Positions 43,452-52,105 of a DNA stretch of 64,000 bases are shown here, in pieces. Position 1 is the stretch's first letter, and every line of letters starts with the position of its first letter. The position numbers and the translations under genes were made by a program. The notes under the pieces are model-generated. The model did no database searches and was not told the DNA's origin. It was given only the letters and a program-made list of their open reading frames with translations. Where the stretch lies: assembly GCA_036504595.1 (NCBI GenBank), contig DASXUX010000042.1:1-64000 (forward strand), in the 5' to 3' direction. The DNA comes from DASXUX01 sp036504595 (GTDB taxonomy: Bacteria > Planctomycetota > SZUA-567 > H5-PLA8).

Positions 43452-45842
43452 GTGTTCTCTGTCGTCAAAAACAAAGCGGTGTTCAAAACACGCATCGGCC
43501 TCGTGGCCGTGGCGCTCGGTCTCGCCTTTCTGGTGATTCTCGGTCGGCTCGCCCAGTTGCAGATCGTTCGTTACCCGCAATATGCCGCGCTCGCCCACCG
43601 CGACCGCGACATGGAACATTTGCTTCCCGCTTTGCGCTCAATGATCTACGACCGCAATGGCACGCTCATGGCCGGTGATCAACCCTCCTACGATCTGTCG
43701 GTTCGCGTGGACCGCCTGCATCTGGCCCGCGTAAAGGTTGACGAAATTGAAGCGATGGCCTCGAAGTTCCGCCCGCCGCAAGATTCGGAGCCCGAGGAGG
43801 TCTCAGCCGCGGCCGCTCGCCGCCAGAAACGCGATACGATGTTCGAGGTGCTGGTGGCGCAGCTTCCGTCCGAACCCTTCGTTCACGAACTGGCGCAAGC
43901 CGTTCAGCGCGAGGAGAAGGAAATCACGGAAGGAGCGCGCAAGGCCCTCTACGCGGTGGCCTGCAACCGAGCCTCCGCGCGCGCGCCATTCCGAATCCTC
44001 GGCGGCATCGATGAGAAGACGTGGATTTCGTTGCGCGCGGTCCACGAAGATGTTTTCCGGGATAACCGCGTGCTTTACGGCAAGGCCGCGGGCAAAACCG
44101 AACCGCTCGAACTGCCGCCGTTCCCCGGCCTTGTCTGCACGATCTCGACGCGTCGTGTGTATCCGCTGGGCACCACCGCCTGTTTTTTGCTCGGTATAGT
44201 TGGAGATCTGAGCGCCGACGAAGAAGAGAGCCTCCAGCAGGACGGTCTGTTGCTTGAATCCGCCGGCGCGCGCGCCCGAGCATGGGCTCGCATGCGCGAA
44301 GAAATGAACGACCAGGAAGCCGCGCGTCTGGAACCGATCTTGCGCGTCAACCCACGCGATATCTACGACATGGGCGAACTCTACCGCGTGCTCTCACGCC
44401 TTCGCCCCAGCGACCGGCAGGCCGCCGCGGAACTCGGACTGGCCGAACCTGTGCGCTGGACCGAACGTCCCCCTCGTATGCAGCTCAACATAGCCGAGAA
44501 GATGTGGCTGGGCGTCGGCCTGCCAACGAACACCACGCGCAACCGGCTGCCCAACAAAACCATCGGCGAACAAGGCATTGAACGCTTCTACAACGACCGG
44601 CTGCGCGGCAAGCACGGCATGAAGATTCGCGAAGGTCTCGATAAGGAGGTCCAGAGCAGTCTGGCTTACCGGGACGTGTCCACGCCGGAAGAGGGCGAGC
44701 CTCTGGCGCTGACGATCTCCCTGCCTTGGCAGAAAGCGGTCGAATCCGCACTGAAAAGCCAAAGCCAGCCCGGCGCGGTCGTGGTGCTGGATGTAAAGAC
44801 CGGTGAAGTGCTGGCGATGGCGAGCTGGCCCGATTTCGATCCCAATCTGTTCACGCCCCCGCGCGAAGGCCCGCACCGCCAGGAACAGTTGCGCGCGCTG
44901 CTCTGCGACCCCGCAAAGCCGCTGCTCAATCGTGCAATCAGCGAGCAATATCCGCTGGGTTCCGTGATGAAATGCCTGATTGCCGCAGCAGCGCTGGAGA
45001 AAGGCGTCGTCACGACCAGCGATACCTTTGAATGCCCCGGTTACATCATCGAAGGCGGACAGAAATTTCACTGTGACGATGCACGCGCTCATGGCACGGT
45101 CCAGCTCATCAAGGGCCTGCGCGTTTCCTGCAACGTGACCTTTCAGCAGATCGGCGCGCGGCTGGGCGTTGAAGGTCTCGCCCCGTTTGCGAAGCTCATC
45201 TTCGGTCACAAGACCGGACTCGACCTCCCCGGCGAAACCAGCGGCATTTACCCGGATCGAGCGTGGCGCCTGCGCGCCTACCCGAACAATCCATCGGCGC
45301 GCATCTGGACGCGCGGCAACGATTACCTGCTCTCGATCGGCCAAGGCCACTTCGCATGCAGCGTCCTTCAAGCCACCGTGCTGATGGCCGCCATCTGCAA
45401 CGGCGGCCAGGTCGTCACTCCCAGACTCTGGCTGGATGCTCCCAAAGAAGCCCCAAAATCGCTCGGAATTTCTCCGCAGAATCTGGCCATCGTGCGGCAA
45501 GGAATGGAGGAAGTCGTAAACGTCAATCGCCCTGGCGAACGCGGCACCGCGTACACCGCTTTTCACGAACACGGCCCCGAACTGGCCATTAAAGTCGCCG
45601 GCAAGACTAGCACCGCCGAACATAAGAAGGGGGCTGAGGCGCACGCGTGGTTCGCCGGCTACGCGCCCGCCGACAATCCGCAGGTGGCGTTCGCAGTGTT
45701 CATTCAGGAAGGCGGTCACGGTGGGAAGGAAGCAGCGCCCGTCGCGTACAAGTTCTTGAAGGAAATCTACGGCACGCGTAACGCTCCGGTGAAGAATCCG
45801 GGCGCGCCGCAGGAAGTGGCAGCATCAGAACCGCGACCGTGA
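43452..45842 (+). CDS. mrdA: Penicillin-binding protein 2 (peptidoglycan transpeptidase)
   Basis: A monofunctional class B PBP that cross-links peptidoglycan during rod elongation. A single N-terminal membrane segment (LVAVALGLAFLVILGRLAQL) is followed by the dimerisation domain and the transpeptidase domain. The active-site SxxK is SVMK (Ser504), then SCN (559-561) and KTS (718-720, in place of KTG). At 796 residues it is about 150 longer than usual PBP2; the extra length lies between about residues 90 and 330, in the pedestal domain. The start is a GTG. It lies between mreD and rodA, fully consistent with the elongasome. Confidence 0.92.
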   Translation: MFSVVKNKAVFKTRIGLVAVALGLAFLVILGRLAQLQIVRYPQYAALAHRDRDMEHLLPALRSMIYDRNGTLMAGDQPSYDLSVRVDRLHLARVKVDEIEAMASKFRPPQDSEPEEVSAAAARRQKRDTMFEVLVAQLPSEPFVHELAQAVQREEKEITEGARKALYAVACNRASARAPFRILGGIDEKTWISLRAVHEDVFRDNRVLYGKAAGKTEPLELPPFPGLVCTISTRRVYPLGTTACFLLGIVGDLSADEEESLQQDGLLLESAGARARAWARMREEMNDQEAARLEPILRVNPRDIYDMGELYRVLSRLRPSDRQAAAELGLAEPVRWTERPPRMQLNIAEKMWLGVGLPTNTTRNRLPNKTIGEQGIERFYNDRLRGKHGMKIREGLDKEVQSSLAYRDVSTPEEGEPLALTISLPWQKAVESALKSQSQPGAVVVLDVKTGEVLAMASWPDFDPNLFTPPREGPHRQEQLRALLCDPAKPLLNRAISEQYPLGSVMKCLIAAAALEKGVVTTSDTFECPGYIIEGGQKFHCDDARAHGTVQLIKGLRVSCNVTFQQIGARLGVEGLAPFAKLIFGHKTGLDLPGETSGIYPDRAWRLRAYPNNPSARIWTRGNDYLLSIGQGHFACSVLQATVLMAAICNGGQVVTPRLWLDAPKEAPKSLGISPQNLAIVRQGMEEVVNVNRPGERGTAYTAFHEHGPELAIKVAGKTSTAEHKKGAEAHAWFAGYAPADNPQVAFAVFIQEGGHGGKEAAPVAYKFLKEIYGTRNAPVKNPGAPQEVAASEPRP

Positions 45843-45848
45843 TGTGTG

Positions 45849-45885
45849 GCACGGGCAGCCTCTGTTCGCTGTTGGCTGCCCGTGC
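45849..45885. repeat. Dispersed GCACGGGCAGCC palindrome, copy 2
   Basis: A perfect 12-bp inverted repeat around a 13-nt loop between mrdA and rodA. It is the same element as the one at 16,674, in the opposite orientation and with one loop difference. Confidence 0.75.
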
Positions 45886-45916
45886 AGAAGCGTGGTGAGT
45901 CACAGGGGTGTATCAA

Positions 45917-47062
45917 ATGGCTGAGAATGCAGCGATAGACTACGAAAGCGCGCTAAAGCCGCTCAAGCGCATCGATTTATTCCTGGTCGGTTGCGTGGCT
46001 CTGGTGATTGTGATCGGCGTCTGCTTCATCGCGAGCGCCGTGCGCGGGCTGCCGGCCGGGGGTTCGACGGCCGGGTATGTTGCGCGGCAGATGGTCTTCG
46101 TTTGCATGGGCGCTACGCTTTTCCTGGCTCTTCAGCGCATCAATTACCTGACCATCCTTCGGCATGCACCTTTGCTCTATCTGATTGGTCTGCTGCTGCT
46201 CTGCGGCGTCTTCGCCACGCGGCCGATCAACGGCGCGAGAAGCTGGTACGACCTGCACTTCTTTAAGCTGCAGCCTTCGGAGTTGATGAAACCGATCATC
46301 ATTCTGGCTCTGGCGCACTATCTGATGTACCGCGACAGCTACAAAACGCTGACCGGTCTTTTCGTGCCACTGGTGCTGGTGCTGGTCCCCATGCTGCTGA
46401 TCATGAAGCAGCCGGACTTGGGCACGTTTCTGGCGTTCGCGCCCGTGGTCTTCGTGATGCTTTTCGCGGCCGGAGCTCGGCCCCGGCATCTGCTGCTGAC
46501 GATAATGGCCGGCGGCACGGCCATGGTGGCGATGTGGTTCACCATTATGAAGGACTACCAAAAGAAACGCATCCTCGCGTGGCTCAACCCTGACGAATAC
46601 CGACTGGGCGAAGCATGGCAGCTTCTGCGTTCGGAAGCGGCCATCGGCTCCGGCGGCTTCTGGGGCAAAGGCTGGGGGGAGTCTAGCCAGAATGGTTTGA
46701 ATTTGCTGCCCGAGAAGCACACCGACTTCATCTTCGCTGTCGTTTCTGAAGAAGGCGGCTTTATTATGGCTGCGCTGCTGCTGCTGCTGATCTTCCTCGC
46801 CGCGCTGAGCGGCCTGGGGATCGCCGCACGCACGCGCGAACCTGCCGGGCGCTTGATTGCCGTCGGCTGCGTCACGATGCTCTGTTCGCAGGTGCTGATC
46901 AACACCGGCGTGGCACTCGGCCTCCTACCCACGACCGGCTTAACCTTTCCGTTCGTCTCCTATGGCGGCAGCTCTGTGCTCAGCGCGTCTATTTGCCTGG
47001 CGCTCATCGCCAACGTCGGTGGCCAGCAGGAACCTGTCCTGGCTCGCGAAGACTTCGAGTAG
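45917..47062 (+). CDS. rodA: Rod shape-determining protein RodA (SEDS glycosyltransferase)
   Basis: A 381-residue SEDS-family peptidoglycan polymerase with about ten membrane segments, the partner of PBP2. Conserved segments are FFKLQPSELMKPIIIL, MKQPDLGTFLAFAP, WQLLRSEAAIGSGGFWGKGW, LPEKHTDFIFAVVSEEGGF and GLTFPFVSYGGSSV. The SEDS motif with the catalytic Asp region (EKHTDFIFAV) is intact. The ATG at 45,917 with a GGGGTG upstream is preferred over a GTG nine bases earlier. It completes the mreC-mreD-mrdA-rodA operon. FtsW is an alternative, but the PBP2 neighbour favours RodA. Confidence 0.9.
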   Translation: MAENAAIDYESALKPLKRIDLFLVGCVALVIVIGVCFIASAVRGLPAGGSTAGYVARQMVFVCMGATLFLALQRINYLTILRHAPLLYLIGLLLLCGVFATRPINGARSWYDLHFFKLQPSELMKPIIILALAHYLMYRDSYKTLTGLFVPLVLVLVPMLLIMKQPDLGTFLAFAPVVFVMLFAAGARPRHLLLTIMAGGTAMVAMWFTIMKDYQKKRILAWLNPDEYRLGEAWQLLRSEAAIGSGGFWGKGWGESSQNGLNLLPEKHTDFIFAVVSEEGGFIMAALLLLLIFLAALSGLGIAARTREPAGRLIAVGCVTMLCSQVLINTGVALGLLPTTGLTFPFVSYGGSSVLSASICLALIANVGGQQEPVLAREDFE

Positions 47063-47149
47063 TACGAAACGCCGGCAGAGTAGGTACATCGTTTGCATCT
47101 TTTTTGCCGCCCCGAAAGCTGTGGGGCGCCGCGAAAAGGAGCGCGCGAA

Positions 47150-47806
47150 ATGGCTAAATATAATCGTTTGTCGAAAGACCATGCGGCCGTGCTGTTGATC
47201 GACCACCAGACCGGCCTGCTGTCGCTCGTGCAAGACTACTCGCCCGGAGAGTTCAAAAACGCAATCTTGGCGTTGGCGGACTTGTCGAAGTACTTCAACC
47301 TTCCCACCATTCTCACGACTAGCTTTGAAGACGGACCGAATGGCCCGATTATGCCCGAACTGAAAGAGATGTTCCCCGATGCGCCCTACATCCCGCGCCC
47401 GGGCCAGATCAATGCCTGGGACAACGCCGACTTTGTCAAAGCCGTGGAGGACACCGGCCGCAAGCAACTGATCGTCGCAGGAATCGTGACGGACGTTTGT
47501 GTCGCGTTCCCCACGCTTTCGGCCCTTGAAGCCGGCTATGAAGTTTTCGTCGTGACAGACGCCTCAGGCACGTTCAATGAATCCACCAGGCACGCCGCTT
47601 GGGCGCGAATGTCCGCCGCGGGCGCACAACTGATGAACTGGTTCAGCGTGGTTTCCGAACTGCACCGCGACTGGCGCAATGACGTTCACGGCTTGGCGAA
47701 CATTCTTGCCGCGCACGTCCCGGCGTATCGAAACCTGATGACGAGTTACGATGCGAAGGTTGCTGCGCAAAAACATGAGCCCGCGATGGCGACGTCCGGC
47801 ACGTAA
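47150..47806 (+). CDS. Isochorismatase-family hydrolase
   Basis: A 218-residue cysteine hydrolase. The catalytic Asp is in VLLIDHQTGLL and the Cys in AGIVTDVCVAFPTLSAL, both standard in the isochorismatase-like fold; the lysine of the triad is probably in the middle region. It resembles the YcaC-type subgroup rather than true isochorismatase, which would be in a siderophore operon. The start at 47,150 has AAGGAG nine bases upstream. It stands alone after rodA. Its substrate is unknown. Confidence 0.87.
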   Translation: MAKYNRLSKDHAAVLLIDHQTGLLSLVQDYSPGEFKNAILALADLSKYFNLPTILTTSFEDGPNGPIMPELKEMFPDAPYIPRPGQINAWDNADFVKAVEDTGRKQLIVAGIVTDVCVAFPTLSALEAGYEVFVVTDASGTFNESTRHAAWARMSAAGAQLMNWFSVVSELHRDWRNDVHGLANILAAHVPAYRNLMTSYDAKVAAQKHEPAMATSGT

Positions 47807-47823
47807 CTTTACCTACTCCTTTT

Positions 47824-48072
47824 ATCGGGTAGGCGGGGCTCTTAAATGAGCCCCGTCCTCCCACACCACCGTACGTACGGTTCCGTATACGGCGGTTCAA
47901 GATGGTTCGCCCAGCCGCGCAGCTTGGGAGTCAGTTCGTCGATCAGCCGGCCGAGGCTCCTCCCCCGGCCTGCTCGAAAACGCTCCCGTAATCTCTCCTT
48001 GAACCGTCGTTCCGATTCTGGAGCCACTTTAAGCTTCGTGGCCTTTCCCAGCGCCAGTTCATGGCGCACGAA
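47824..48072 (-). mobile_element. Group II intron remnant (3' end, probable class C)
   Basis: On the minus strand a fragment of an intron reverse transcriptase/maturase (RRFKERLRERFR, GRGRSLGRLIDELTPKLRGW) runs directly into a domain V-like hairpin, CCGTATACGGAACCGTACGTACGG, given here in parts 48-mer apart, and then a GGGGCTC…GAGCCCC domain VI-like stem ending in CCTACCCGAT. Most of the intron, including the RT core, has been deleted. The copy follows immediately after a strong terminator, the preferred insertion site of class C introns. It cannot splice or move by itself. Confidence 0.8.
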
Positions 48073-48074
48073 AC

Positions 48075-48102
48075 AAAAAAACCGGGGCCTTCGCCCCGGT
48101 TT
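48075..48102 (-). terminator. Rho-independent terminator of the minus-strand porin gene
   Basis: A CCGGGGC-gaag-GCCCCGG hairpin is followed on the minus strand by seven T residues. It lies 50 bp after the porin stop and immediately before the intron remnant. Confidence 0.9.
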
Positions 48103-48152
48103 CCACAACTCGCTCTTCACCACTCACCAAGTACCGTTCACCAAGTACCAAC

Positions 48153-49784
48153 CTAGAACATCAGTTGGTACTGCAGCAGCATCACGTTGTTGCGAACCTC
48201 GCGCAGACCGCGCTCAGGATTGCTGCCGCGCGTCTCTTCGTCCACGACCATGAAATCGTACGACAGGCGGTGCTTGTAGCCCTTCGTATACATGTTCACG
48301 CCAACAGTCAGAACGTTGGTGCGGAACAAATCGGTATGCGTGTCGGGACTGACCAGATCCTCCATGATAATGTTGTAGAATTGTTCATAGCGAACCTTGA
48401 GTTCGACCGGGCGGATCAGATCCGTGAAGAAGTTCTTCTTCTCCAGCATCTCGCCGAAGTAGCTCTCGCTCAACCGGTAGCCGAACGCCCCGTAAAAGCC
48501 ATCGCGGTGGAACGGCGCAGGCCGCGTCTGCTGGCCGAAGTCGCCGCTGCCGATCCCCAAAGCGCGCACCGAGCCCGGAACCGTGCGATCCTTCTGGTAG
48601 CCGTACTCGCCCCGCAGCCATAGACCGCGCAACGGGCCCATCGGCTTGTACATCAGCCACGCCGCGTGCTGAATGGCGGCAGTCTCCGGGTGTCCGATGT
48701 TGGGCGTTGGGTTCGCCAGCGGATCGGCATCGCTGCCCTTGCCGTGCTTGCCAAAGCGGCCGGAATAACCCAGTTCCAGGCTGCCCCAACAGCCGCGGTT
48801 CCAGATCGGACGCACCATCAGGCTGCCCAGGAAATCCTTCGCGTCATTATCATCGGTGCGATTGGAGCGCTGTCCCACGCGATCCGTCAGGTCCGCGTTG
48901 ACGTTGCTGTCCGTCACGTCGCCGATCTGCCAGTTGTGAGCCGAATTGAAGAAGTTGCCCGCTCCATCGAAGACACCCAGCCAGTACTGCACGCGTCCGT
49001 CTTCCGGGTGCTCGCAATCAATCCACGATCCATGCGCCTGCACGCCCAAGTCGCGTTCGGCATTATCCTGATTCACCATCGCCCGCTCGATAAAATCCAG
49101 ATACCCGTCTTCGCGCGGCCCTTCTTCGCCCATCTTTGGCCGGAACTGCCCCAACGTGAAATCATGGTGCGGAACCACGCCGTGGTAGTTGATGAACGCA
49201 TCCAGCAGCAACCGGTTGGGCTGCCCGCCGCCCACCTGCACCGAACGATGCTGCCACGTCTCGCCCAGTCCCGGGCCGTTGACCAGATCGTACTCCGGGT
49301 TAACGTACGGCATCGACTTGAACAATCCCTGATTGCTCGGATACGGCGGATAGCTGGTAATTTCGCGCGCAGGGTCGATCGAAACGTACGCCAGCACGTT
49401 CTCGTGGATATCCATCGTAAAGCGAAGTTCGGTCCGCCCAATAATGTAGCCCCCCATGCTCACCGGGCGGCCATTACCCGTGCTGAAAACGTCGCTTTTG
49501 TCTTTGTCCTTGAGTTCGTGCGTCCAGAGCTGAAACAGAGCGCCGATCTGCAGTTTGCCGCTGCGGCTGGTCACCGTCGCATTCGGACCGAACTTGCGGC
49601 CCGCCAGCGCGTCCACTCGCCCCACCGGCGTGTCGCTCTGCTCCTTCTGATATAAACGCTTCCGCAGGTCCTCGACTTCCTGGCGCAGTTCGTCGGCGGT
49701 CACTGCCGCCTTCAGCCCCGTGCTCAGCGTCAGGAGCGCCGCTGCGGCCAGAATCGCCCGTTTCGGCGAAAACCGATATGACAT
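48153..49784 (-). CDS. Porin, OprO/OprP-like, first paralogue
   Basis: A 543-residue outer-membrane porin. A signal peptide (ILAAAALLTLSTGLKA) is followed by a short coiled coil (TADELRQEVEDLRKRLYQK) and the OprO/P-like barrel: SRSGKLQIGALFQLWTHE, RTELRFTMDIHENVLAYVSID, LLDAFINYHGVVPHHDFTLG. It probably forms a trimeric channel for phosphate or other solutes. The ATG at 49,784 has a G-rich ribosome-binding site. It is divergent from and paralogous to the second porin; both share the coiled coil plus GxNAxVTxRSGKLxI region. A terminator follows. It is likely highly expressed. Confidence 0.87.
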   Translation of the reverse strand: MSYRFSPKRAILAAAALLTLSTGLKAAVTADELRQEVEDLRKRLYQKEQSDTPVGRVDALAGRKFGPNATVTSRSGKLQIGALFQLWTHELKDKDKSDVFSTGNGRPVSMGGYIIGRTELRFTMDIHENVLAYVSIDPAREITSYPPYPSNQGLFKSMPYVNPEYDLVNGPGLGETWQHRSVQVGGGQPNRLLLDAFINYHGVVPHHDFTLGQFRPKMGEEGPREDGYLDFIERAMVNQDNAERDLGVQAHGSWIDCEHPEDGRVQYWLGVFDGAGNFFNSAHNWQIGDVTDSNVNADLTDRVGQRSNRTDDNDAKDFLGSLMVRPIWNRGCWGSLELGYSGRFGKHGKGSDADPLANPTPNIGHPETAAIQHAAWLMYKPMGPLRGLWLRGEYGYQKDRTVPGSVRALGIGSGDFGQQTRPAPFHRDGFYGAFGYRLSESYFGEMLEKKNFFTDLIRPVELKVRYEQFYNIIMEDLVSPDTHTDLFRTNVLTVGVNMYTKGYKHRLSYDFMVVDEETRGSNPERGLREVRNNVMLLQYQLMF

Positions 49785-49829
49785 CACCTACCCCCTCCCA
49801 GAAATTTCAAAACAAAGAATGAAGGCGCA

Positions 49830-49857
49830 AATATAGCAGTGCCGCGCGCATTCGCAA
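49830..49857 (-). promoter_or_regulatory. Candidate promoter for the minus-strand porin
   Basis: On the minus strand TTGCGA, a 16-bp spacer and TATATT fit a sigma-70-type promoter about 45-75 bp upstream of the porin ATG. Confidence 0.35.
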
Positions 49858-49964
49858 GATAGCGCCTCCCGAATTTCTTATAAAAGGACATCTTCCGGCT
49901 ATAGTATACCTAATATATTGCTAACAAGAAAGTTTCTTCATATCGCAATTTTTCGTTTTGGGTA

Positions 49965-49992
49965 TTGACAACTCACCCCTACGTGTTAGAAA
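49965..49992 (+). promoter_or_regulatory. Candidate promoter for the plus-strand porin
   Basis: A perfect -35 TTGACA is followed after 16 bp by TAGAAA. A second TTGACA at 50,030 lacks a good -10. The 5' leader would be about 140 nt. Confidence 0.35.
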
Positions 49993-50131
49993 CTCTGCTT
50001 CACTACACCGCACGTCTGGGAAGTCGCAGTTGACAACAGACGCGGTGTTTTGCGAGCATTTTTTCTCGGGCCGATTGGTGGCGCGGGCCGCCAGGGATGC
50101 CTGGGGGGGATTAAAGGGGAACAGGGAGGGA

Positions 50132-51703
50132 ATGATGGTTTGCATTCGAGGGATTGCAATCACGCTGCTTACCGCTCTGCTCGTTTTGCCGAGCATGGTG
50201 CGGGCGGCTGATGCAACGCAGTCGGAAATCGATGCGCTCAAGAGGGACGTCGAGGATTTGCGCCGGAAGCTCAGTGGCTCTTCGGCCGCGATGCCCCGGA
50301 CGTCGGTTGATCGCGCGTTGGAGAGCAAGTACGGCCCCAACAACGCGGTTACGACACGCAGCGGCAAGCTGACGATCAGCGGCCTGCTGCAGGTTTGGTA
50401 TCAGGGAGTTCATAACGACGATCGCAGCTTGTTCAACAACGCGGCTGGCAGTGGCTTGGTTGACACCTTCCAGGCTCAGGACAACGATACGTTCCGCATT
50501 CGCCGCACCGAGCTCAAGTTCACGATGGACATTCACGAAAACGTGACCGCCGTCGTGATGATCGACCCGGCTCGCGAAGCAACGTCCTTCTCCAACGGCA
50601 GCGATCCGCTGGCCAACAGCGGCATCTTCAAGCGCATGCCGGTTGTCTCTCCGGAGTTCGACGCAGCCAACGGCCCAGGTCTCGGTGACACGGGCGTCGT
50701 CGCGGCCGTCCAGAGCGGTTCGGGCAAGGTTCCGAAGCTTCTCCAGGACGCCTACATCAACTACCACGGCGTGGTGCCGCATCACGACTTCCAGGTCGGT
50801 CAGTTCATCCCGTTCCTGGGCGAAGAAGGCATTCGCAGCAGTGCGCAGCTCGACTTCGCGGAACGCTCGTTCCTCGGACAGCTCGGCAATCAGCGCGATC
50901 TTGGCGTTGCCATGCACGGCGTTTGGTGGGATGACCGCTTCCAGTATTGGCTCGCCGCCTTTGATGGCGCGGGCAACTACTATGGTTCGGCGGGCGACTT
51001 CCAGAACCGTTCCGACGACAACGATAACAAGGACTTCAACTATCGCGTCGTCATTCGCCCTCTGTGGAAGCATGAGTGCTGGGGCAGCCTGGAATTGGGC
51101 ATGTCCTCCAAGTTCGGCAAACACGGCGAAGGTGGACAGTTGGCTGGCAACAACCCGATCGACAACCCGCTCCCGGGCCTCAATCGCCCGACGAACTGGG
51201 CAATCTGGCACAACGCGTTCGCCAGCTATCGGCCGGGTGGTTCCATCAAGGGTGCTTGGGTTGCAGGCGAATGGGCATGGATCAAAGACCGTAACGCTCC
51301 AGGGTCGGTGGTCGATGTGGATGGCAACGGCGTGGGTGACTCCGGTCTGAACCAGGCCATTGGCAAGCCCTTCCGCAGCAGCGGTTGGTTCATCGCAGCC
51401 GGCTACAAGATCTCCGATAGCCGCTGGTGCGATAGCGCTCCGGGCTGGCTGAAGCCCTTCGAATTCGTGGGCCGCTACGACACCTTCCAGAACGTCCAGG
51501 TCGCGAACCGCGTCACGGCTGATCACACCAACGTGTACAGCACGCGCGTGGCTACCGCTGGCGTGAACTACTACATCAAGGGCCACGATGCCAAGATCCA
51601 GGCGAACTACAACTGGGTCCGCAATCCTGACGGCGGCGATGCGTACACCTTCCACGGCGTGCGCAACGACAACTTCATCGTCAGCTTCCAGGTTGCGTTC
51701 TAA
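50132..51703 (+). CDS. Porin, OprO/OprP-like, second paralogue
   Basis: A 523-residue outer-membrane porin. The ATG at 50,132 with AGGGAGGG just upstream gives a signal peptide (ITLLTALLVLPSMVRAAD); an upstream frame extension has no homology. The mature N-terminus has a coiled coil (IDALKRDVEDLRRKL), then the barrel with TRSGKLTISGLLQVWYQ, RTELKFTMDIHENVTAVVMID, LLQDAYINYHGVVPHHDFQVG and WDDRFQYWLAAFDGAGNY. Near identity of several segments with the first porin points to gene duplication. Two hairpins and a strong terminator follow. It is divergent from its paralogue, with a 347-bp shared promoter region. Confidence 0.88.
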   Translation: MMVCIRGIAITLLTALLVLPSMVRAADATQSEIDALKRDVEDLRRKLSGSSAAMPRTSVDRALESKYGPNNAVTTRSGKLTISGLLQVWYQGVHNDDRSLFNNAAGSGLVDTFQAQDNDTFRIRRTELKFTMDIHENVTAVVMIDPAREATSFSNGSDPLANSGIFKRMPVVSPEFDAANGPGLGDTGVVAAVQSGSGKVPKLLQDAYINYHGVVPHHDFQVGQFIPFLGEEGIRSSAQLDFAERSFLGQLGNQRDLGVAMHGVWWDDRFQYWLAAFDGAGNYYGSAGDFQNRSDDNDNKDFNYRVVIRPLWKHECWGSLELGMSSKFGKHGEGGQLAGNNPIDNPLPGLNRPTNWAIWHNAFASYRPGGSIKGAWVAGEWAWIKDRNAPGSVVDVDGNGVGDSGLNQAIGKPFRSSGWFIAAGYKISDSRWCDSAPGWLKPFEFVGRYDTFQNVQVANRVTADHTNVYSTRVATAGVNYYIKGHDAKIQANYNWVRNPDGGDAYTFHGVRNDNFIVSFQVAF

Positions 51704-51713
51704 ACCTTTCCAT

Positions 51714-51737
51714 ATCAGCCGCCGCTCTTAGCGGCTG
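51714..51737 (+). other. Stem-loop after the porin gene
   Basis: A perfect 8-bp stem TCAGCCGC/GCGGCTGA lies between the porin stop and its terminator. It may stabilise the mRNA 3' end. Confidence 0.5.
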
Positions 51738-51752
51738 AGACCTAAGAAGAAA

Positions 51753-51785
51753 CCGGGCGGGCCCGCGACCGCCCGGTTTTTTTTT
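51753..51785 (+). terminator. Rho-independent terminator of the plus-strand porin
   Basis: CCGGGCGG…CCGCCCGG stem followed by nine T residues. It is the strongest terminator in the window. Confidence 0.93.
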
Positions 51786-52105
51786 ACTTGGTCTTCTGGT
51801 TGTCTGGGACTTACTAGCGGCACTGAGCAGTGGCTCAGTGATCGAGACAAAGCCGACGCACGCTTCAAATTATGCTATACTTTGGGGAGATTCGCTGCCG
51901 GAACAAGATCGTGATTCGCGTTAATAACTTGCCCAGCCGTTTTCTATTTGTCGCCGGAACGCTGTTCTGCACTTTCAACCGATAGCCTAAGAAACGACCT
52001 CGTCCGCTGCTCGATTGCCAGCGAAAAGGGGATGGCACGACTGCGGCATTTACTTCTCACACGTGACACAGTGCCGCGCCGTTCACCAGTCACCAGACTA
52101 CCAGA
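51786..52105. other. Gap between porin terminator and prenyltransferase-like gene
   Basis: A 320-bp region without a recognisable gene. CCAGACTA-type short repeats occur at 52,086-52,109, reaching into the 3' end of the next gene. Nothing else is recognised. Confidence 0.5.
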
